This document shows, piece by piece, positions 43,642 through 53,166 of a stretch of DNA of 64,000 nt (position 1 is the first letter of the stretch; each line of letters starts with the position of its first letter). The DNA lies in NCBI RefSeq assembly GCF_011752565.1, contig NZ_VWXK01000015.1, positions 62,001-126,000 on the forward strand, in the 5' to 3' direction. Position numbers and translations under genes: made by a program. The notes beneath the pieces are model-generated. The model was not told the origin of the DNA. It did not search any database and saw only the letters and a list, made by a program, of their open reading frames with translations. Origin of the DNA: Pantoea sp. Ap-967 (lineage in GTDB: Bacteria; Pseudomonadota; Gammaproteobacteria; Pseudomonadales; Pseudomonadaceae).

Positions 43642-44643
43642 ATGACAGCTCTGCAAGCATTTCTCACCACACCGTTTCTCGGCACCAGCACTTGGTTGTG
43701 GCTGGTTTTCATGGCGGTCGTCATCGGCTTGCTGGTACTGGACCTGGGCATACTGCACCGCCAGGACCGCGAGATCGAAATGCGCGAGAGCCTGCTGTTG
43801 TACTCGGGCTATTTCAGCGTTGGCGTGCTGTTCGGCGTATGGGTCTGGTATCAGCTGGGCGCGCAGTCGGCGCTGGAGTTCTATACCGGTTTCCTGGTCG
43901 AGCAGTCGTTGTCGATGGACAACGTGTTCGTGATGGCGATGATTTTCGGCTTCCTTGCCATTCCCCGCCGCTACCAGCACCGTGTGCTGTTCTGGGGCAT
44001 CCTCGGCGTGGTGATCCTGCGGGCGATCATGATTGGCGTGGGCGCGGCGTTGGTGCAGAACTTTGAATGGGTACTGTATATCTTCGGCGCGTTCCTGCTG
44101 TTCACCGGGGTGAAAATGGCCCTGTCCAAGGAAGACAGCCAGCCGGACCTTGCCAACAACCCGATCCTCAAGTTCGTCCGCCGGCACCTGCGGGTCACCG
44201 ACCAGCTCCATGGCTCGCACTTCTTCGTGCGCCTTACCCCGCCAGGGCAGAGCAAGGCCCTGCGCTATGCCACCCCGCTGTTCCTGGCCCTGGTACTGAT
44301 CGAACTGGCCGACCTGGTGTTTGCCGTCGACAGCGTGCCGGCGATCTTCGCCATCACCCAGGACCCGTTCATCGTTTATACCTCGAATATCTTCGCCATC
44401 CTCGGCCTGCGCTCGCTGTACTTCGCCCTGTCGGCGCTGATGCACCGCTTCGTGTACCTGAAGTATGCGCTGGCGTTGGTGCTGATCTTCATTGGCTGCA
44501 AGATCTTCTACCACGGCATGGTCGGCAAGGTGCCGGCGTTGCTGTCGCTGGGGGTGACGTTCGGGTTGTTGCTGGGTGGGGTGGTGGTGTCGCTGATCAG
44601 GACGCGTGGGCAGAAAAAGGACGAGCCGCAGTTGAAGGTTTGA
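43642..44643 (+). CDS. TerC-family integral membrane protein
   Basis: 333 aa, about eight to nine membrane segments. Conserved acidic motifs FLVEQSLSMDNVFVMAMIF and LIELADLVFAVDSVPAIFAI place it in the TerC/Alx family. Members export Mn2+ or load it onto exoenzymes and some contribute to tellurite resistance. The ribosome site AGGAGGGG is strong. Stand-alone. Confidence 0.92.
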   Translation: MTALQAFLTTPFLGTSTWLWLVFMAVVIGLLVLDLGILHRQDREIEMRESLLLYSGYFSVGVLFGVWVWYQLGAQSALEFYTGFLVEQSLSMDNVFVMAMIFGFLAIPRRYQHRVLFWGILGVVILRAIMIGVGAALVQNFEWVLYIFGAFLLFTGVKMALSKEDSQPDLANNPILKFVRRHLRVTDQLHGSHFFVRLTPPGQSKALRYATPLFLALVLIELADLVFAVDSVPAIFAITQDPFIVYTSNIFAILGLRSLYFALSALMHRFVYLKYALALVLIFIGCKIFYHGMVGKVPALLSLGVTFGLLLGGVVVSLIRTRGQKKDEPQLKV

Positions 44644-44654
44644 GGTTGCCTGTA

Positions 44655-44993
44655 CCGGCCTCTTCGCGGGGCAAGCCCGCTCCTACACCAATCAGGGAAC
44701 ATTGCCAGCCGCCGCGCCGCAAAGCGTGAGTGCCCAAAAATACGATACGCGAACACCGGCGCTTGACCTACACCACAGCCCTGGGCTGCCGATCAAGCGC
44801 CCATCTCCAAGCCAGCGCCGCCCCGGTAGGAGCGAGCACAGCTCGCGATGGGGCGCGCAGCGGCCCCAGGGTTTCAGCCTCGCGGCTCATAGTGCTGGGG
44901 CTGCTTTGCACCCCATCGCGAGCTGCGCTCGCTCCTACCGGGTCCTGTGGGAGCGGGCTTGTCGAGGCGTCGAACCGCCGCGAAGAGGCCGGC
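44655..44993. repeat. Cluster of four REP units
   Basis: A single unit (about 44655-44687), then an inverted pair 44825-44853 and 44911-44939 (29-bp arms, one mismatch, AGCTCGCGATGGGG subtype), then a fourth unit at about 44946-44993 with altered core. The whole 365-base gap between terC and the acyl-CoA dehydrogenase gene is made of these and simple spacers; no gene seen. Confidence 0.8.
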
Positions 44994-45008
44994 ACAGGGT
45001 TAATTAAA

Positions 45009-46238
45009 TCACCGCCCGCTGCGCAACATTTCCGCCGGCACATACTTGCCAATCTCGTACTTGCCAATCGCCGCCCGGTGTACCTCGTCCGGCCCATCGG
45101 CCAGGCGCAGGGTTCGCTGCATGGCGTACATGTAGGCCAGCGGGAAATCGCCACTGACCCCTGCCCCACCATGAATCTGGATCGCCCGGTCGATCACCTT
45201 CAACGCCACGTTCGGTGCCACCACCTTGATCTGCGCAATCTCGCTGCGCGCCACCTTGTTACCCACCGTGTCCATCATGTAGGCCGCTTTCAAGGTCAGC
45301 AGGCGCGCCATGTCGATTTCCATGCGCGAGTCGGCAATCTTGTCGACGTTGCCGCCCAGCCGCGCCAGGGGCCGGCCAAAGGCGGTGCGCGCTACCGAGC
45401 GCCTGCACATCAATTCCAGCGCCCGCTCGGCCATGCCGACCGAGCGCATGCAATGGTGAATACGGCCAGGCCCCAGGCGCCCCTGGGCAATCTCGAAGCC
45501 ACGGCCCTCGCCGAGCAACACATTCTCATAGGGCACCCGCACGTTCTCGAACAGCACTTCGGCATGGCCGTGGGGAGCATCGTCATAGCCGAACACGGGC
45601 AATGGGCGAACGATCTTCACACCGGGTGCATCGGTGGGCACCAGCACCATCGAATGCTGCTGGTGGCGCGGCGCATCAGGGTTGGACAGGCCCATGAAGA
45701 TCATCACCTTGCAGCGCGGGTCGCAGGCGCCGGAGGTCCACCACTTGCGGCCGTTGATCACCCATTGGTCGCCGTCGCGCATGGCGGTGGCCGCCATGTT
45801 GGTGGCGTCCGAAGAGGCCACGTCCGGTTCGGTCATGGCGAACGCCGAACGGATTTCGCCACGCAGCAGCGGCTCCAGCCACTGGCGCTTCTGCGCCTCG
45901 CTACCGTAGCGCACCAGCACCTCCATGTTGCCGGTGTCCGGCGCCGAGCAGTTGAACGGTTCCGGCCCCAGCAGCGAACGGCCCATGATCTCGGCCAGCG
46001 GCGCGTACTCCATGTTGTTCAGGCCAGCGCCGTATTCCGACTCGGGCAGAAACAGGTTCCACAGGCCTTCGGCGCGGGCCTTGGCCTTGAGTTCTTCCAT
46101 GATCGCGGTGGGCTGCCAGCGGTCGCCCTCGGCCACCTGGCGCTCGAACACCGGCTCGGCTGGGTAGACATGGGCGTCCATGAACGCGGTGACGCGCTCG
46201 CGCAGCGCCTGAACCTTGGGTGAATAGGCGAAATCCAT
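45009..46238 (-). CDS. Acyl-CoA dehydrogenase (ACAD10/11-like)
   Basis: 409 aa from ATG at 46238 (AAGG nine bases upstream). FAD/substrate motifs TEPDVASSDATNM, GRKWWTSGACDPRCKV and C-terminal GGAGVSGDFPLAYMYA. The length and GACDPRCK segment fit the group related to mammalian ACAD11 and LvaC-type enzymes, which act after the APH-like kinase on 4-phosphoacyl-CoA. The kinase and SDR genes lie 3 kb away. Divergent from a LysR gene, with 139 bp between. Confidence 0.88.
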   Translation of the reverse strand: MDFAYSPKVQALRERVTAFMDAHVYPAEPVFERQVAEGDRWQPTAIMEELKAKARAEGLWNLFLPESEYGAGLNNMEYAPLAEIMGRSLLGPEPFNCSAPDTGNMEVLVRYGSEAQKRQWLEPLLRGEIRSAFAMTEPDVASSDATNMAATAMRDGDQWVINGRKWWTSGACDPRCKVMIFMGLSNPDAPRHQQHSMVLVPTDAPGVKIVRPLPVFGYDDAPHGHAEVLFENVRVPYENVLLGEGRGFEIAQGRLGPGRIHHCMRSVGMAERALELMCRRSVARTAFGRPLARLGGNVDKIADSRMEIDMARLLTLKAAYMMDTVGNKVARSEIAQIKVVAPNVALKVIDRAIQIHGGAGVSGDFPLAYMYAMQRTLRLADGPDEVHRAAIGKYEIGKYVPAEMLRSGR

Positions 46239-46377
46239 TGGGGCTACCTTCATGGTTCGGAATAGATGGGCAGAGCCTAGAGCAGCCCACCCCGATCTAC
46301 CTAGTCTATTTTCCGCGTGTATAAACATTCATAACCGATATATGATCGACCCATAACTCCAACAAAGAGCGGCGCCC

Positions 46378-47304
46378 ATGAACCTCAGCAAGGTCGACCT
46401 CAACCTGTTCATCGTGTTTGACGCGATCTACACCGAAGCCAACCTGACCCGCGCCGGGCAGATCGTCGGCATCACCCAGCCGGCCGTCTCCAATGCCCTG
46501 TCGCGCCTGCGCGAAACCTTCAACGACCCGCTGTTCGTGCGCACCGCCCAGGGCATGGTGCCCACGCCCATGGCGCAGAACATCATCGGCCCGGTACGCA
46601 ACGCCCTGGCCCTGCTGCGTACCTCGGTGCAGGAAAGCCGCATCTTCAACCCGCAACAGGCGAACAAAACCTTCCGCATCAGCATGACCGACCTTACCGA
46701 GGCGGTGATCCTGCCGCCCCTGTTCCAGCGCCTGCGCCGCCTGGCCCCGGCCGTGCTGATCGAGAGCTTTCTGTGCAAGCGCCGCGAAACCACCAAGGAA
46801 CTCGCCGCCGGGCGCCTGGACTTCGCCGTCGACGCCCCGCTGAACACCGACCCGCAGGTTCGCCACGTCAAGCTGATGCAGGACCGCTACGTCTGCGCCC
46901 TGCGCCAGGGCCACCCCCTGGCCGATGCCAAGCTGACCCTCGACAACTACCTGGGCATGACCCACATCCATATTTCCAGCCGCCGCAATGGCCTGGGCTA
47001 TGTCGACCTGGCGCTGGGCAAGATGGGCGTGCAGCGCAAGGTTGCCTTGCGCTCCCAGCACTACCTGATGGCTTCGCAGGTGCTGCAGCAGACCGACATG
47101 GCGATGACCGTGCCCGAGCGCTTTGCCCGCCGCCACCAATTGCGTTTCCAGCCCCTGCCGGTGGATGTGCCGCCATTGGAAACCCACCTTTACTGGCATG
47201 AGAGCACGGACCAAGACCCGGCCAACCGCTGGATGCGCGAGCAGATCATCGAGCTGTGCCAACGGGTGGTTGCCGAAGAGGAACGGGCACTGGAGCCCGC
47301 TTGA
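46378..47304 (+). CDS. LysR-family transcriptional regulator
   Basis: 308 aa. NLSKVDLNLFIVFDAIYTEANLTRAGQ is the NodD/LeuO-like opening of the NahR-type subgroup; helix-turn-helix at TRAGQIVGITQPAVSNALSRLR. Divergent from the acyl-CoA dehydrogenase gene and therefore its probable regulator. Effector unknown; a long-chain or hydroxy-acyl compound would fit the neighbour. Confidence 0.9.
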   Translation: MNLSKVDLNLFIVFDAIYTEANLTRAGQIVGITQPAVSNALSRLRETFNDPLFVRTAQGMVPTPMAQNIIGPVRNALALLRTSVQESRIFNPQQANKTFRISMTDLTEAVILPPLFQRLRRLAPAVLIESFLCKRRETTKELAAGRLDFAVDAPLNTDPQVRHVKLMQDRYVCALRQGHPLADAKLTLDNYLGMTHIHISSRRNGLGYVDLALGKMGVQRKVALRSQHYLMASQVLQQTDMAMTVPERFARRHQLRFQPLPVDVPPLETHLYWHESTDQDPANRWMREQIIELCQRVVAEEERALEPA

Positions 47305-47469
47305 CCCGTCCGGGCGAAGATTTCTATTCCCTGACAACCTAACCTTATAGAAAAATATTCTCGAAAAGGCCGCTGACTACAGCATAAAAGGAAAATCCAT
47401 TTTCGCCTGAACGGGTAGGCTGGGTGCAACGATTGCCGATTCCAAGGCAACACTGCACGGACTTGCCGC

Positions 47470-48624
47470 ATGCCTAGCGCCCCGCTCTACTTCGACTACG
47501 CCGCCACCACCCCGGTCGATGACCGGGTGATCGAAACAATGCTCACCTGCCTTGGCCGCCAGGTGAATTTCGGCAACCCCGCCTCCAGTGGCCATGCCTA
47601 TGGCCAGGCCGCGCGCGAAGTGGTCGAACTGGCCCGCCAGCAAGTGGCCGACCGCGTGGGTGCAAGCGCCGATGACATCGTCTGGACCTCGGGCGCCACC
47701 GAATCCAACAACCTCGCCCTCAAGGGCATCGCCCAGGGCTTCGGCCAACCGGGCCACCTGATTACCAGCCAGCTGGAGCACAAGGCCGTGCTCGACACCG
47801 TCAACGAACTGGAGCGCCAAGGCTGGGCCATCACCCGGCTGGCGCCGGATGCCGCGGGCCTGATCCAGCCCTATGCCGTGCAAGCCGCCCTGCGCGCCGA
47901 CACCCGCCTGGTATCACTGATGGCAGTCAACAACGAGCTGGGCACGGTCACCGATTTCGCCGCCATTGGCGAACGGGTGCGTGCCCATGGCGCCCTGCTG
48001 CACGTGGACGCCGCCCAGGCGGTGGGCAAGCTGGCCATTGACCTGCGCGCCCTGGCAGTGGACCTGATGTCGTTCTCGGCGCACAAGGTGTATGGCCCCA
48101 AGGGGATCGGCGCCTTGTACGTAGGCCCACGCGCCCGGGCACTGATGCGTGCGCAGATTCACGGTGGCGGCCATGAGCGCGGGCTGCGCTCGGGCACCTT
48201 GCCCAGCCACCAGATCGTCGGCATGGGCAGTGCCTTTGCCTTGGCCGGCGAACCCGGCGACCACGAACACCAGCGCCTGCAGCAGCTTGCCAAACGGCTG
48301 CGCAGCGGGTTGCTGGCACTGCCTGGGGTGAGCCTCAATGGTTGCGCCGAGCAACGCATTCCCCACACCTTGAACCTGCGGGTCGACACGCCCGGGTTCA
48401 ACAGCGCGGCACTGGCCAGTGAGTTGGCGCTGTCCACCACCTCGGCGTGCAATTCGGCAAGCAATGCAGCCTCCCACGTGCTGCTGGCCCTGGGCCTGGA
48501 TGATCAGCAAGCGCGCAAGAGCGTACGGGTGAGCATCGGGCGCTTCACCAACGAAGCGGAAATCGACCACGCCATCGAAGTGTTCCGCCGCACCCTGGCC
48601 TCTGCATCGCCGGCGTTGTGGTAA
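47470..48624 (+). CDS. Cysteine desulfurase-like class V aminotransferase (NifS/IscS)
   Basis: 384 aa. The PLP lysine lies in SFSAHKVYGPKGIGALYV, the substrate site in EHKAVLDTVNELE, and the catalytic Cys loop is STTSACNSASNAASHVLLALG. Class V fold with the IscS-type loop. It takes sulfur from cysteine for Fe-S, tRNA or cofactor thiolation. No iscU, sufE or thiI neighbour, so this is a stand-alone copy whose acceptor is unknown. The ribosome site is weak. Confidence 0.85.
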   Translation: MPSAPLYFDYAATTPVDDRVIETMLTCLGRQVNFGNPASSGHAYGQAAREVVELARQQVADRVGASADDIVWTSGATESNNLALKGIAQGFGQPGHLITSQLEHKAVLDTVNELERQGWAITRLAPDAAGLIQPYAVQAALRADTRLVSLMAVNNELGTVTDFAAIGERVRAHGALLHVDAAQAVGKLAIDLRALAVDLMSFSAHKVYGPKGIGALYVGPRARALMRAQIHGGGHERGLRSGTLPSHQIVGMGSAFALAGEPGDHEHQRLQQLAKRLRSGLLALPGVSLNGCAEQRIPHTLNLRVDTPGFNSAALASELALSTTSACNSASNAASHVLLALGLDDQQARKSVRVSIGRFTNEAEIDHAIEVFRRTLASASPALW

Positions 48625-48641
48625 GCGCCCGACGATTCCCT

Positions 48642-48754
48642 GTAGGAGCGAGCGCAGCTCGCGATAGGCTGCAAAGCAGCCCGGGCGTTGTGAGCCGTGA
48701 AGCTGAAACGCTGGGGCCGCTACGCGCCCCATCGCGAGCTGCGCTCGCTCCTAC
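48642..48754. repeat. REP pair, 24-bp perfect inverted repeat
   Basis: Arms 48642-48665 and 48731-48754 (GTAGGAGCGAGCGCAGCTCG core) with a GC-rich spacer, just after the cysteine desulfurase stop. Confidence 0.88.
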
Positions 48755-48911
48755 CAGGGCGGCGCAGGCCAGGAGTTGGATGCCTGATCAGCAAGCCAGG
48801 GGCCCCGTCACATTTGAAGCTGCCTCGTAGCTCGGGACAGCTAGCTTGAACCCATCCATAATGTGCGTTAAATCTGAATTTTCTTTAGCTAAGTTATCGG
48901 ATCACTCACGC

Positions 48912-49832
48912 ATGATAAAAAAAATGCCCTTGCACCAAGTCAGTGATTTCGACCTGAGGCTGCTGCGCGTCTTCAAGACCGTGGCCGAATGCGGCAGTTT
49001 TTCTGGGGCCGAGAGTGTGCTTGGCATTACCCGCTCGGCCATCAGCCTGCACATGGGCGACCTGGAAAAGCGCTTGGGCATGCGCCTGTGCCAACGGGGC
49101 CGGGCCGGCTTTGCCCTGACCGATGAGGGCCGCGAAGTGCTGCGCGCCAGCGAAACCGTGCTGGTGGCCATCGAAGGCTTTCGCAGTGAAGTGAACCAGA
49201 TGCACCAGCAACTGCGCGGCGACCTTAACGTGGCCATCGTCAACAACCTGGTCACCCAGCCGAAAATGCGCATCACCCACGCGCTCAAGGCGGTGCGCGC
49301 CGAGGGCAGCGGCGTGCGTATCAACCTCAGCATGAGCACCCCCGGCGAGATCGAGCGCGGCCTGCTCGACGGCCGCCTGCACGTCGGCGCCGTGCCGTTG
49401 ATAACGCCCCTGTCAGGCCTGGACTACAGCCTGCTGTACGAGGAACGCTCCAACCTCTACTGCAGCCACGACCACCCGCTTTTCGCCAGCGCCGCGACGG
49501 TCACCGACGCGCAACTGGCCCAGGCGGATGCGGTCATCCCCGTGTACCGCATGACCGCCGAAGCGATTGGCCTGCACCAGTTGCTGAACTTCGCCGCCTC
49601 CGCCACCGACCGCGAAGGCATTGCGTTTCTGATTCTCACCGGCAGTTACATCGGCTTCTTGCCCGACCATTACGCCGCCACCTGGGTCGACAAGGGCTTG
49701 ATGGCCCCCCTGGACCCCAGCCGCCTGTACTTCGACTCGAAGCTGGCTGTCGCCACCCGCAAGGGCCGCCGGCAGAACCTGATTCTCGAACGCTTCATCG
49801 AGGCGCTGCAGTTGACCGGCACCGCCGCGTAG
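48912..49832 (+). CDS. LysR-family regulator of the downstream hydroxyproline-type cluster
   Basis: 306 aa from ATG at 48912 (an ATG four codons on is possible). Helix-turn-helix CGSFSGAESVLGITRSAISLHMGDLEK, then an effector domain. It lies just upstream of, and in the same direction as, the ABC transporter and catabolic genes, but a terminator separates them. It is probably their activator, alongside the GntR gene at the far end. Confidence 0.88.
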   Translation: MIKKMPLHQVSDFDLRLLRVFKTVAECGSFSGAESVLGITRSAISLHMGDLEKRLGMRLCQRGRAGFALTDEGREVLRASETVLVAIEGFRSEVNQMHQQLRGDLNVAIVNNLVTQPKMRITHALKAVRAEGSGVRINLSMSTPGEIERGLLDGRLHVGAVPLITPLSGLDYSLLYEERSNLYCSHDHPLFASAATVTDAQLAQADAVIPVYRMTAEAIGLHQLLNFAASATDREGIAFLILTGSYIGFLPDHYAATWVDKGLMAPLDPSRLYFDSKLAVATRKGRRQNLILERFIEALQLTGTAA

Positions 49833-49860
49833 CCCCACTTCCCCACCACACCCCCGCCAA

Positions 49861-49898
49861 CGCCCTCGATCACCGGCAATGTGATCGAGGGCGTTTTT
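49861..49898 (+). terminator. Rho-independent terminator after lysR
   Basis: GCCCTCGATCAC (49862-49873), seven-base loop, GTGATCGAGGGC (49881-49892), then GTTTTTGC. A perfect 12-bp stem. It ends the LysR transcript before the cluster promoter. Confidence 0.9.
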
Positions 49899-49923
49899 GC
49901 TTCAAAAAATTATTGAGGCCGTG

Positions 49924-49953
49924 TTGACAGCTGGCGGGAAATCGAAATAGCCT
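49924..49953 (+). promoter_or_regulatory. Putative sigma-70 promoter of the transporter/catabolic operon
   Basis: A perfect -35 box TTGACA (49924-49929) is followed after 18 bases by TAGCCT (49948-49953), a moderate -10. About 100 bases remain to the binding-protein start at 50054. The LysR and GntR regulators would act here. Confidence 0.5.
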
Positions 49954-50053
49954 GAATGCATCGCTGCACACAATGCAGCACTCATAAAAACACAGCGTTC
50001 GTTTTTCGCTTGCTCTTCTGTCTACAAGAACAACTCACCGGAGAGATTTGGAA

Positions 50054-50884
50054 ATGGCACGGCTTACTTCACGCAATATCGGCCGCCTCGCCGGCCTTGG
50101 CGCGGCGCTCTGGCTCATGCAGCCGCTCGCCCAAGCCGACACCGCCCATTGGCAGGCTGTGCAGCAGGCTGGCGTGCTGCGCTGCGGCGCAGCGGTCGCG
50201 GCGCCCTACGTTATGCGCGACCCCGCCACCGGCCAGTACAGCGGGTTCTTCGTCGACCTGTGCCGCGACTTCGCCGAGCAGGTGCTGAAGGTCAAGGCAC
50301 AGTTCGTCGACACCAGTTGGGACAACCAGGTAGCCGGGCTGCAGAGCGGTAAATGGGACATGGCAATGGCGCTGAACAACACCCCGGAGCGGGCCAAGGC
50401 AGTGGCCTTCTCGGTCCCCGCCACCGACTACCAGATCTCGTTGCTGGTCAACCGCAAGAACCCCAAGTTCAGCGCTGCCGGCAACAACCTGGGTGACTAC
50501 GACAAGCCCGGCGTGACCATCGCCGTGATCTCCGGCACGGCCGCCGACAAGGCGGTGACCGCAGCGGTGAAGAACGCCACCCTCATGCGCCTGCCAGGCT
50601 CGGATGAAACGCGCATGGCGCTGATGTCCAAACGCGCCGACATCCTCGCCGACGCCAACGACACCAACCACCTGTTCGCCATGGCCAATGCCTGGGCCAA
50701 CGAGGTGCTGCCGGTGCCGGCCCTGGCCAAGCAAGGCGTGTCCTTCGCCCTGCCCCTGCAAACGCCCGCCGACGACATGGCCGAACTCGACGCCTACCTG
50801 ACGCAGCAACGCGAAAGCGGTGAGATCGACAAGTTGGTGGACAAAGCCTCCGCCCAGATCCTTGCGGGCAACAAGGCCCCGTAA
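50054..50884 (+). CDS. Amino acid ABC transporter substrate-binding protein
   Basis: 276 aa with a signal peptide (cleavage near AQA-D). SBP family 3 fold: VLRCGAAVAAPYVMRDPATGQYSGFFVDLCRDFAE, and GKWDMAMALNNTPERAKAVAFSVP, as in polar amino acid binding proteins. First gene of the cluster; in a hydroxyproline locus its ligand would be hydroxyproline or another proline derivative. Confidence 0.9.
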   Translation: MARLTSRNIGRLAGLGAALWLMQPLAQADTAHWQAVQQAGVLRCGAAVAAPYVMRDPATGQYSGFFVDLCRDFAEQVLKVKAQFVDTSWDNQVAGLQSGKWDMAMALNNTPERAKAVAFSVPATDYQISLLVNRKNPKFSAAGNNLGDYDKPGVTIAVISGTAADKAVTAAVKNATLMRLPGSDETRMALMSKRADILADANDTNHLFAMANAWANEVLPVPALAKQGVSFALPLQTPADDMAELDAYLTQQRESGEIDKLVDKASAQILAGNKAP

Positions 50885-50937
50885 TTCCTTGACGCGGCGA
50901 GGGCCCCGGCCAGGGCGCCCTCGCGGAGAGAACTGCT

Positions 50938-51759
50938 ATGACGACTCCCCAACGGGTGGCTTCCCAGCCACAGGCTTCGCTCATCCCGAACATTGGCCAG
51001 GGCGGCGGCTTCATCCAGCTTCAAAACGTGCGCAAGGCTTACTCAGAACAGCTGGTGGTGATGGACGGCATGAGCCTGGACATGCGCGCCGACGACCGCC
51101 TGGTGATCATCGGCCCGTCCGGCAGCGGCAAGAGTTCACTGCTGCGCGTGCTGATGGGCCTTGAGGGCATCCAGGGCGGCAGCATCCAGTTCCAGGGCAA
51201 GGCGTACATCGACGGGGCGCGCAAGCAAGGCAAGCCCCTGGATGAACACCTGCACAAGCAGATCGGCATGGTGTTTCAGCACTACACCCTGTTTCCCCAC
51301 CTGTCGGTGCTCGGCAACCTGATCCTGGCACCGGTCAAGGTGCACGGCCTGAGCAAGGCCCAGGCCACCGAAAAAGCCCGGGCCTACCTCGCCCGCCTGG
51401 GCCTGGAAAGCAAGCTCAACGCTTACCCCAGCCAACTCTCCGGTGGCCAGAAGCAGCGCGTGGCGATTGCCCGGGCGCTGATGCTGGAGCCACGCCTGAT
51501 GCTGTTCGACGAAGTGACCTCGGCACTGGACCCGGAAATGGTCATCGAGGTGCAGAACGTGATGCTGCAGCTGGCCGAGCAGAAGATGGCCATGATCATC
51601 GTCACCCACGACATGCACTTCGCCCGCCATATCGCCACCCGTGTGGTGTTCTGCGCCAACGGCAAGGTGGTCGAGCAAGGCCCACCCGAACAGCTCTTCA
51701 CCCAGCCTCGCGAAGCCCGCACCCGCGAGTTTCTCGAAAAGGTCGTGCAGTTCGATTGA
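50938..51759 (+). CDS. Amino acid ABC transporter ATP-binding protein
   Basis: 273 aa. Walker A GPSGSGKSSLLRVLMG, Q-loop FQHYTLFPHLSVLGN, signature LSGGQKQRVAIARAL, Walker B LMLFDEVTSALDPEMV and switch His VTHDMHFARHI. HAAT-type import ATPase; pairs with the two permeases downstream. Confidence 0.93.
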   Translation: MTTPQRVASQPQASLIPNIGQGGGFIQLQNVRKAYSEQLVVMDGMSLDMRADDRLVIIGPSGSGKSSLLRVLMGLEGIQGGSIQFQGKAYIDGARKQGKPLDEHLHKQIGMVFQHYTLFPHLSVLGNLILAPVKVHGLSKAQATEKARAYLARLGLESKLNAYPSQLSGGQKQRVAIARALMLEPRLMLFDEVTSALDPEMVIEVQNVMLQLAEQKMAMIIVTHDMHFARHIATRVVFCANGKVVEQGPPEQLFTQPREARTREFLEKVVQFD

Positions 51760-51769
51760 GGGCTTGGCC

Positions 51770-52441
51770 ATGACGTACCAATTCGACTTCCACTTTCTAA
51801 GCGGCACCCTGCCGGCGCTGCTCGACGGGCTGAAGGTCACCCTTGAGCTGGCGCTGGTCGCGAACCTGATCGGCCTGGCCTGTGGCTTTGTGCTGTGCCT
51901 GATGACCTTGAACCGCTGGTTCTTCGTGCGCTGGCCGGCGCAGCTGTTCATCGAGTTCTTCCGCTGCACCCCGGCGCTGCTGCAAATCATCTGGTTCTTC
52001 TATTGCGTGCCGATGCTGTTCGACGTGTTCATCGACCCCATCGCCATGGGCTTCCTGGCCTTGGGGCTGAACCTGACGGCGTTCAACGCCGAGGCCTACC
52101 GGGCCGGTGTTCAGGCGGTTCCGCGCGAGCACCTGGATGCCTCGATCGCCCTGGGCCTGAAAAGCTGGCAGCGCACGCTGTACGTGATTTTGCCGCAATC
52201 GCTGCGCAGTGCCCTGCCCGTGCTGATTACCAACGGCATCGGCACCCTGCAACAGAGCGCGCTGGTGGCCATCGTGGCGGTGGCCGACCTGATGTACGTC
52301 GGCAAAAGCCTGGCCACCGAAGCCTACCGCCCCCTTGAAACCTACACCCTGATCGCCCTGGTCTACTTCGCCCTGTCGCTGCCGGTTGCGCAGCTGGTGC
52401 AGTGGTTCGAGCGGCGCCAGGAACTGGCCGGCCAGCGCTGA
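51770..52441 (+). CDS. Amino acid ABC transporter permease
   Basis: 223 aa from ATG at 51770. HisMQ-type permease: FIEFFRCTPALLQIIWFFYC, and EAA loop GVQAVPREHLDASIALGLKSWQRTLYVILPQSLRSALP. About five membrane segments. Ten bases after the ATPase gene. Confidence 0.92.
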   Translation: MTYQFDFHFLSGTLPALLDGLKVTLELALVANLIGLACGFVLCLMTLNRWFFVRWPAQLFIEFFRCTPALLQIIWFFYCVPMLFDVFIDPIAMGFLALGLNLTAFNAEAYRAGVQAVPREHLDASIALGLKSWQRTLYVILPQSLRSALPVLITNGIGTLQQSALVAIVAVADLMYVGKSLATEAYRPLETYTLIALVYFALSLPVAQLVQWFERRQELAGQR

Positions 52442-52451
52442 GGAGCCCACC

Positions 52452-53117
52452 ATGCCACTCGATTTCTCGGTTGTTCTGGCGTACTGGCCAGTGCTGCTCA
52501 AAGGCCTGCTGCTGACCTTGGCGTTCACCGGCGCCTGTGCCCTGCTGGGCAGCCTGCTGGGCTTCGCCGTCAGCATGCTGCGCCAAGTGAAGACCCCGCT
52601 GCTGCGCCTGCCGCTGACCCTCTACGTAGAGTTTTTCCGCGGCACACCGCTGCTGATTCAGCTTTTCTGGGTGTTCTTCTGCTTCCCGGTGGTGTTCGGG
52701 CTGGACATCCCACCTTATGTGTCGGTGTTGATCGCCCTGACCCTGTTCATGGGCGCGATCACCAGCGAAACCTTCCGCGGCGCGCTGAAATCGATTGCCA
52801 GTGAACAGCACGATGCGTGCACGGCGCTGGGCCTGACGTCGAAGGTCAAGGTGCTCTACGTGATCTTCCCCCAGGCCCTTCTGCGTGCTGTACCACCGCT
52901 GCTGTCGAACATAGTCAGTTTGTTCAAAGAGAGCGCGCTGATCTCTTCAGTCGGTGTCGCCGACCTGATGTTTGTCGGACAAAACATTTCCAACAGCACC
53001 GCGCGCCCGGTCGAGTTCCTCTCGGCAGTCGCGGTGATTTATTTCCTCGTGGCCTTCCCACTGACCCGCTTGGTCGGTGTGGTCGAAGGGCGCTTGCTGC
53101 GCCGCTACGCCTATTGA
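52452..53117 (+). CDS. Amino acid ABC transporter permease
   Basis: 221 aa from ATG at 52452 (AGGAG upstream). Second HisMQ-type permease: YVEFFRGTPLLIQLFWVFFCF, and EAA loop ALKSIASEQHDACTALGLTSKVKVLYVIFPQALLRAVPP. Forms a heterodimer with the preceding permease. Confidence 0.92.
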   Translation: MPLDFSVVLAYWPVLLKGLLLTLAFTGACALLGSLLGFAVSMLRQVKTPLLRLPLTLYVEFFRGTPLLIQLFWVFFCFPVVFGLDIPPYVSVLIALTLFMGAITSETFRGALKSIASEQHDACTALGLTSKVKVLYVIFPQALLRAVPPLLSNIVSLFKESALISSVGVADLMFVGQNISNSTARPVEFLSAVAVIYFLVAFPLTRLVGVVEGRLLRRYAY

Positions 53118-53166
53118 AACGACCTGACCGGTCTTAATCACTGAAAAAACCACTCGGAGAATCATC

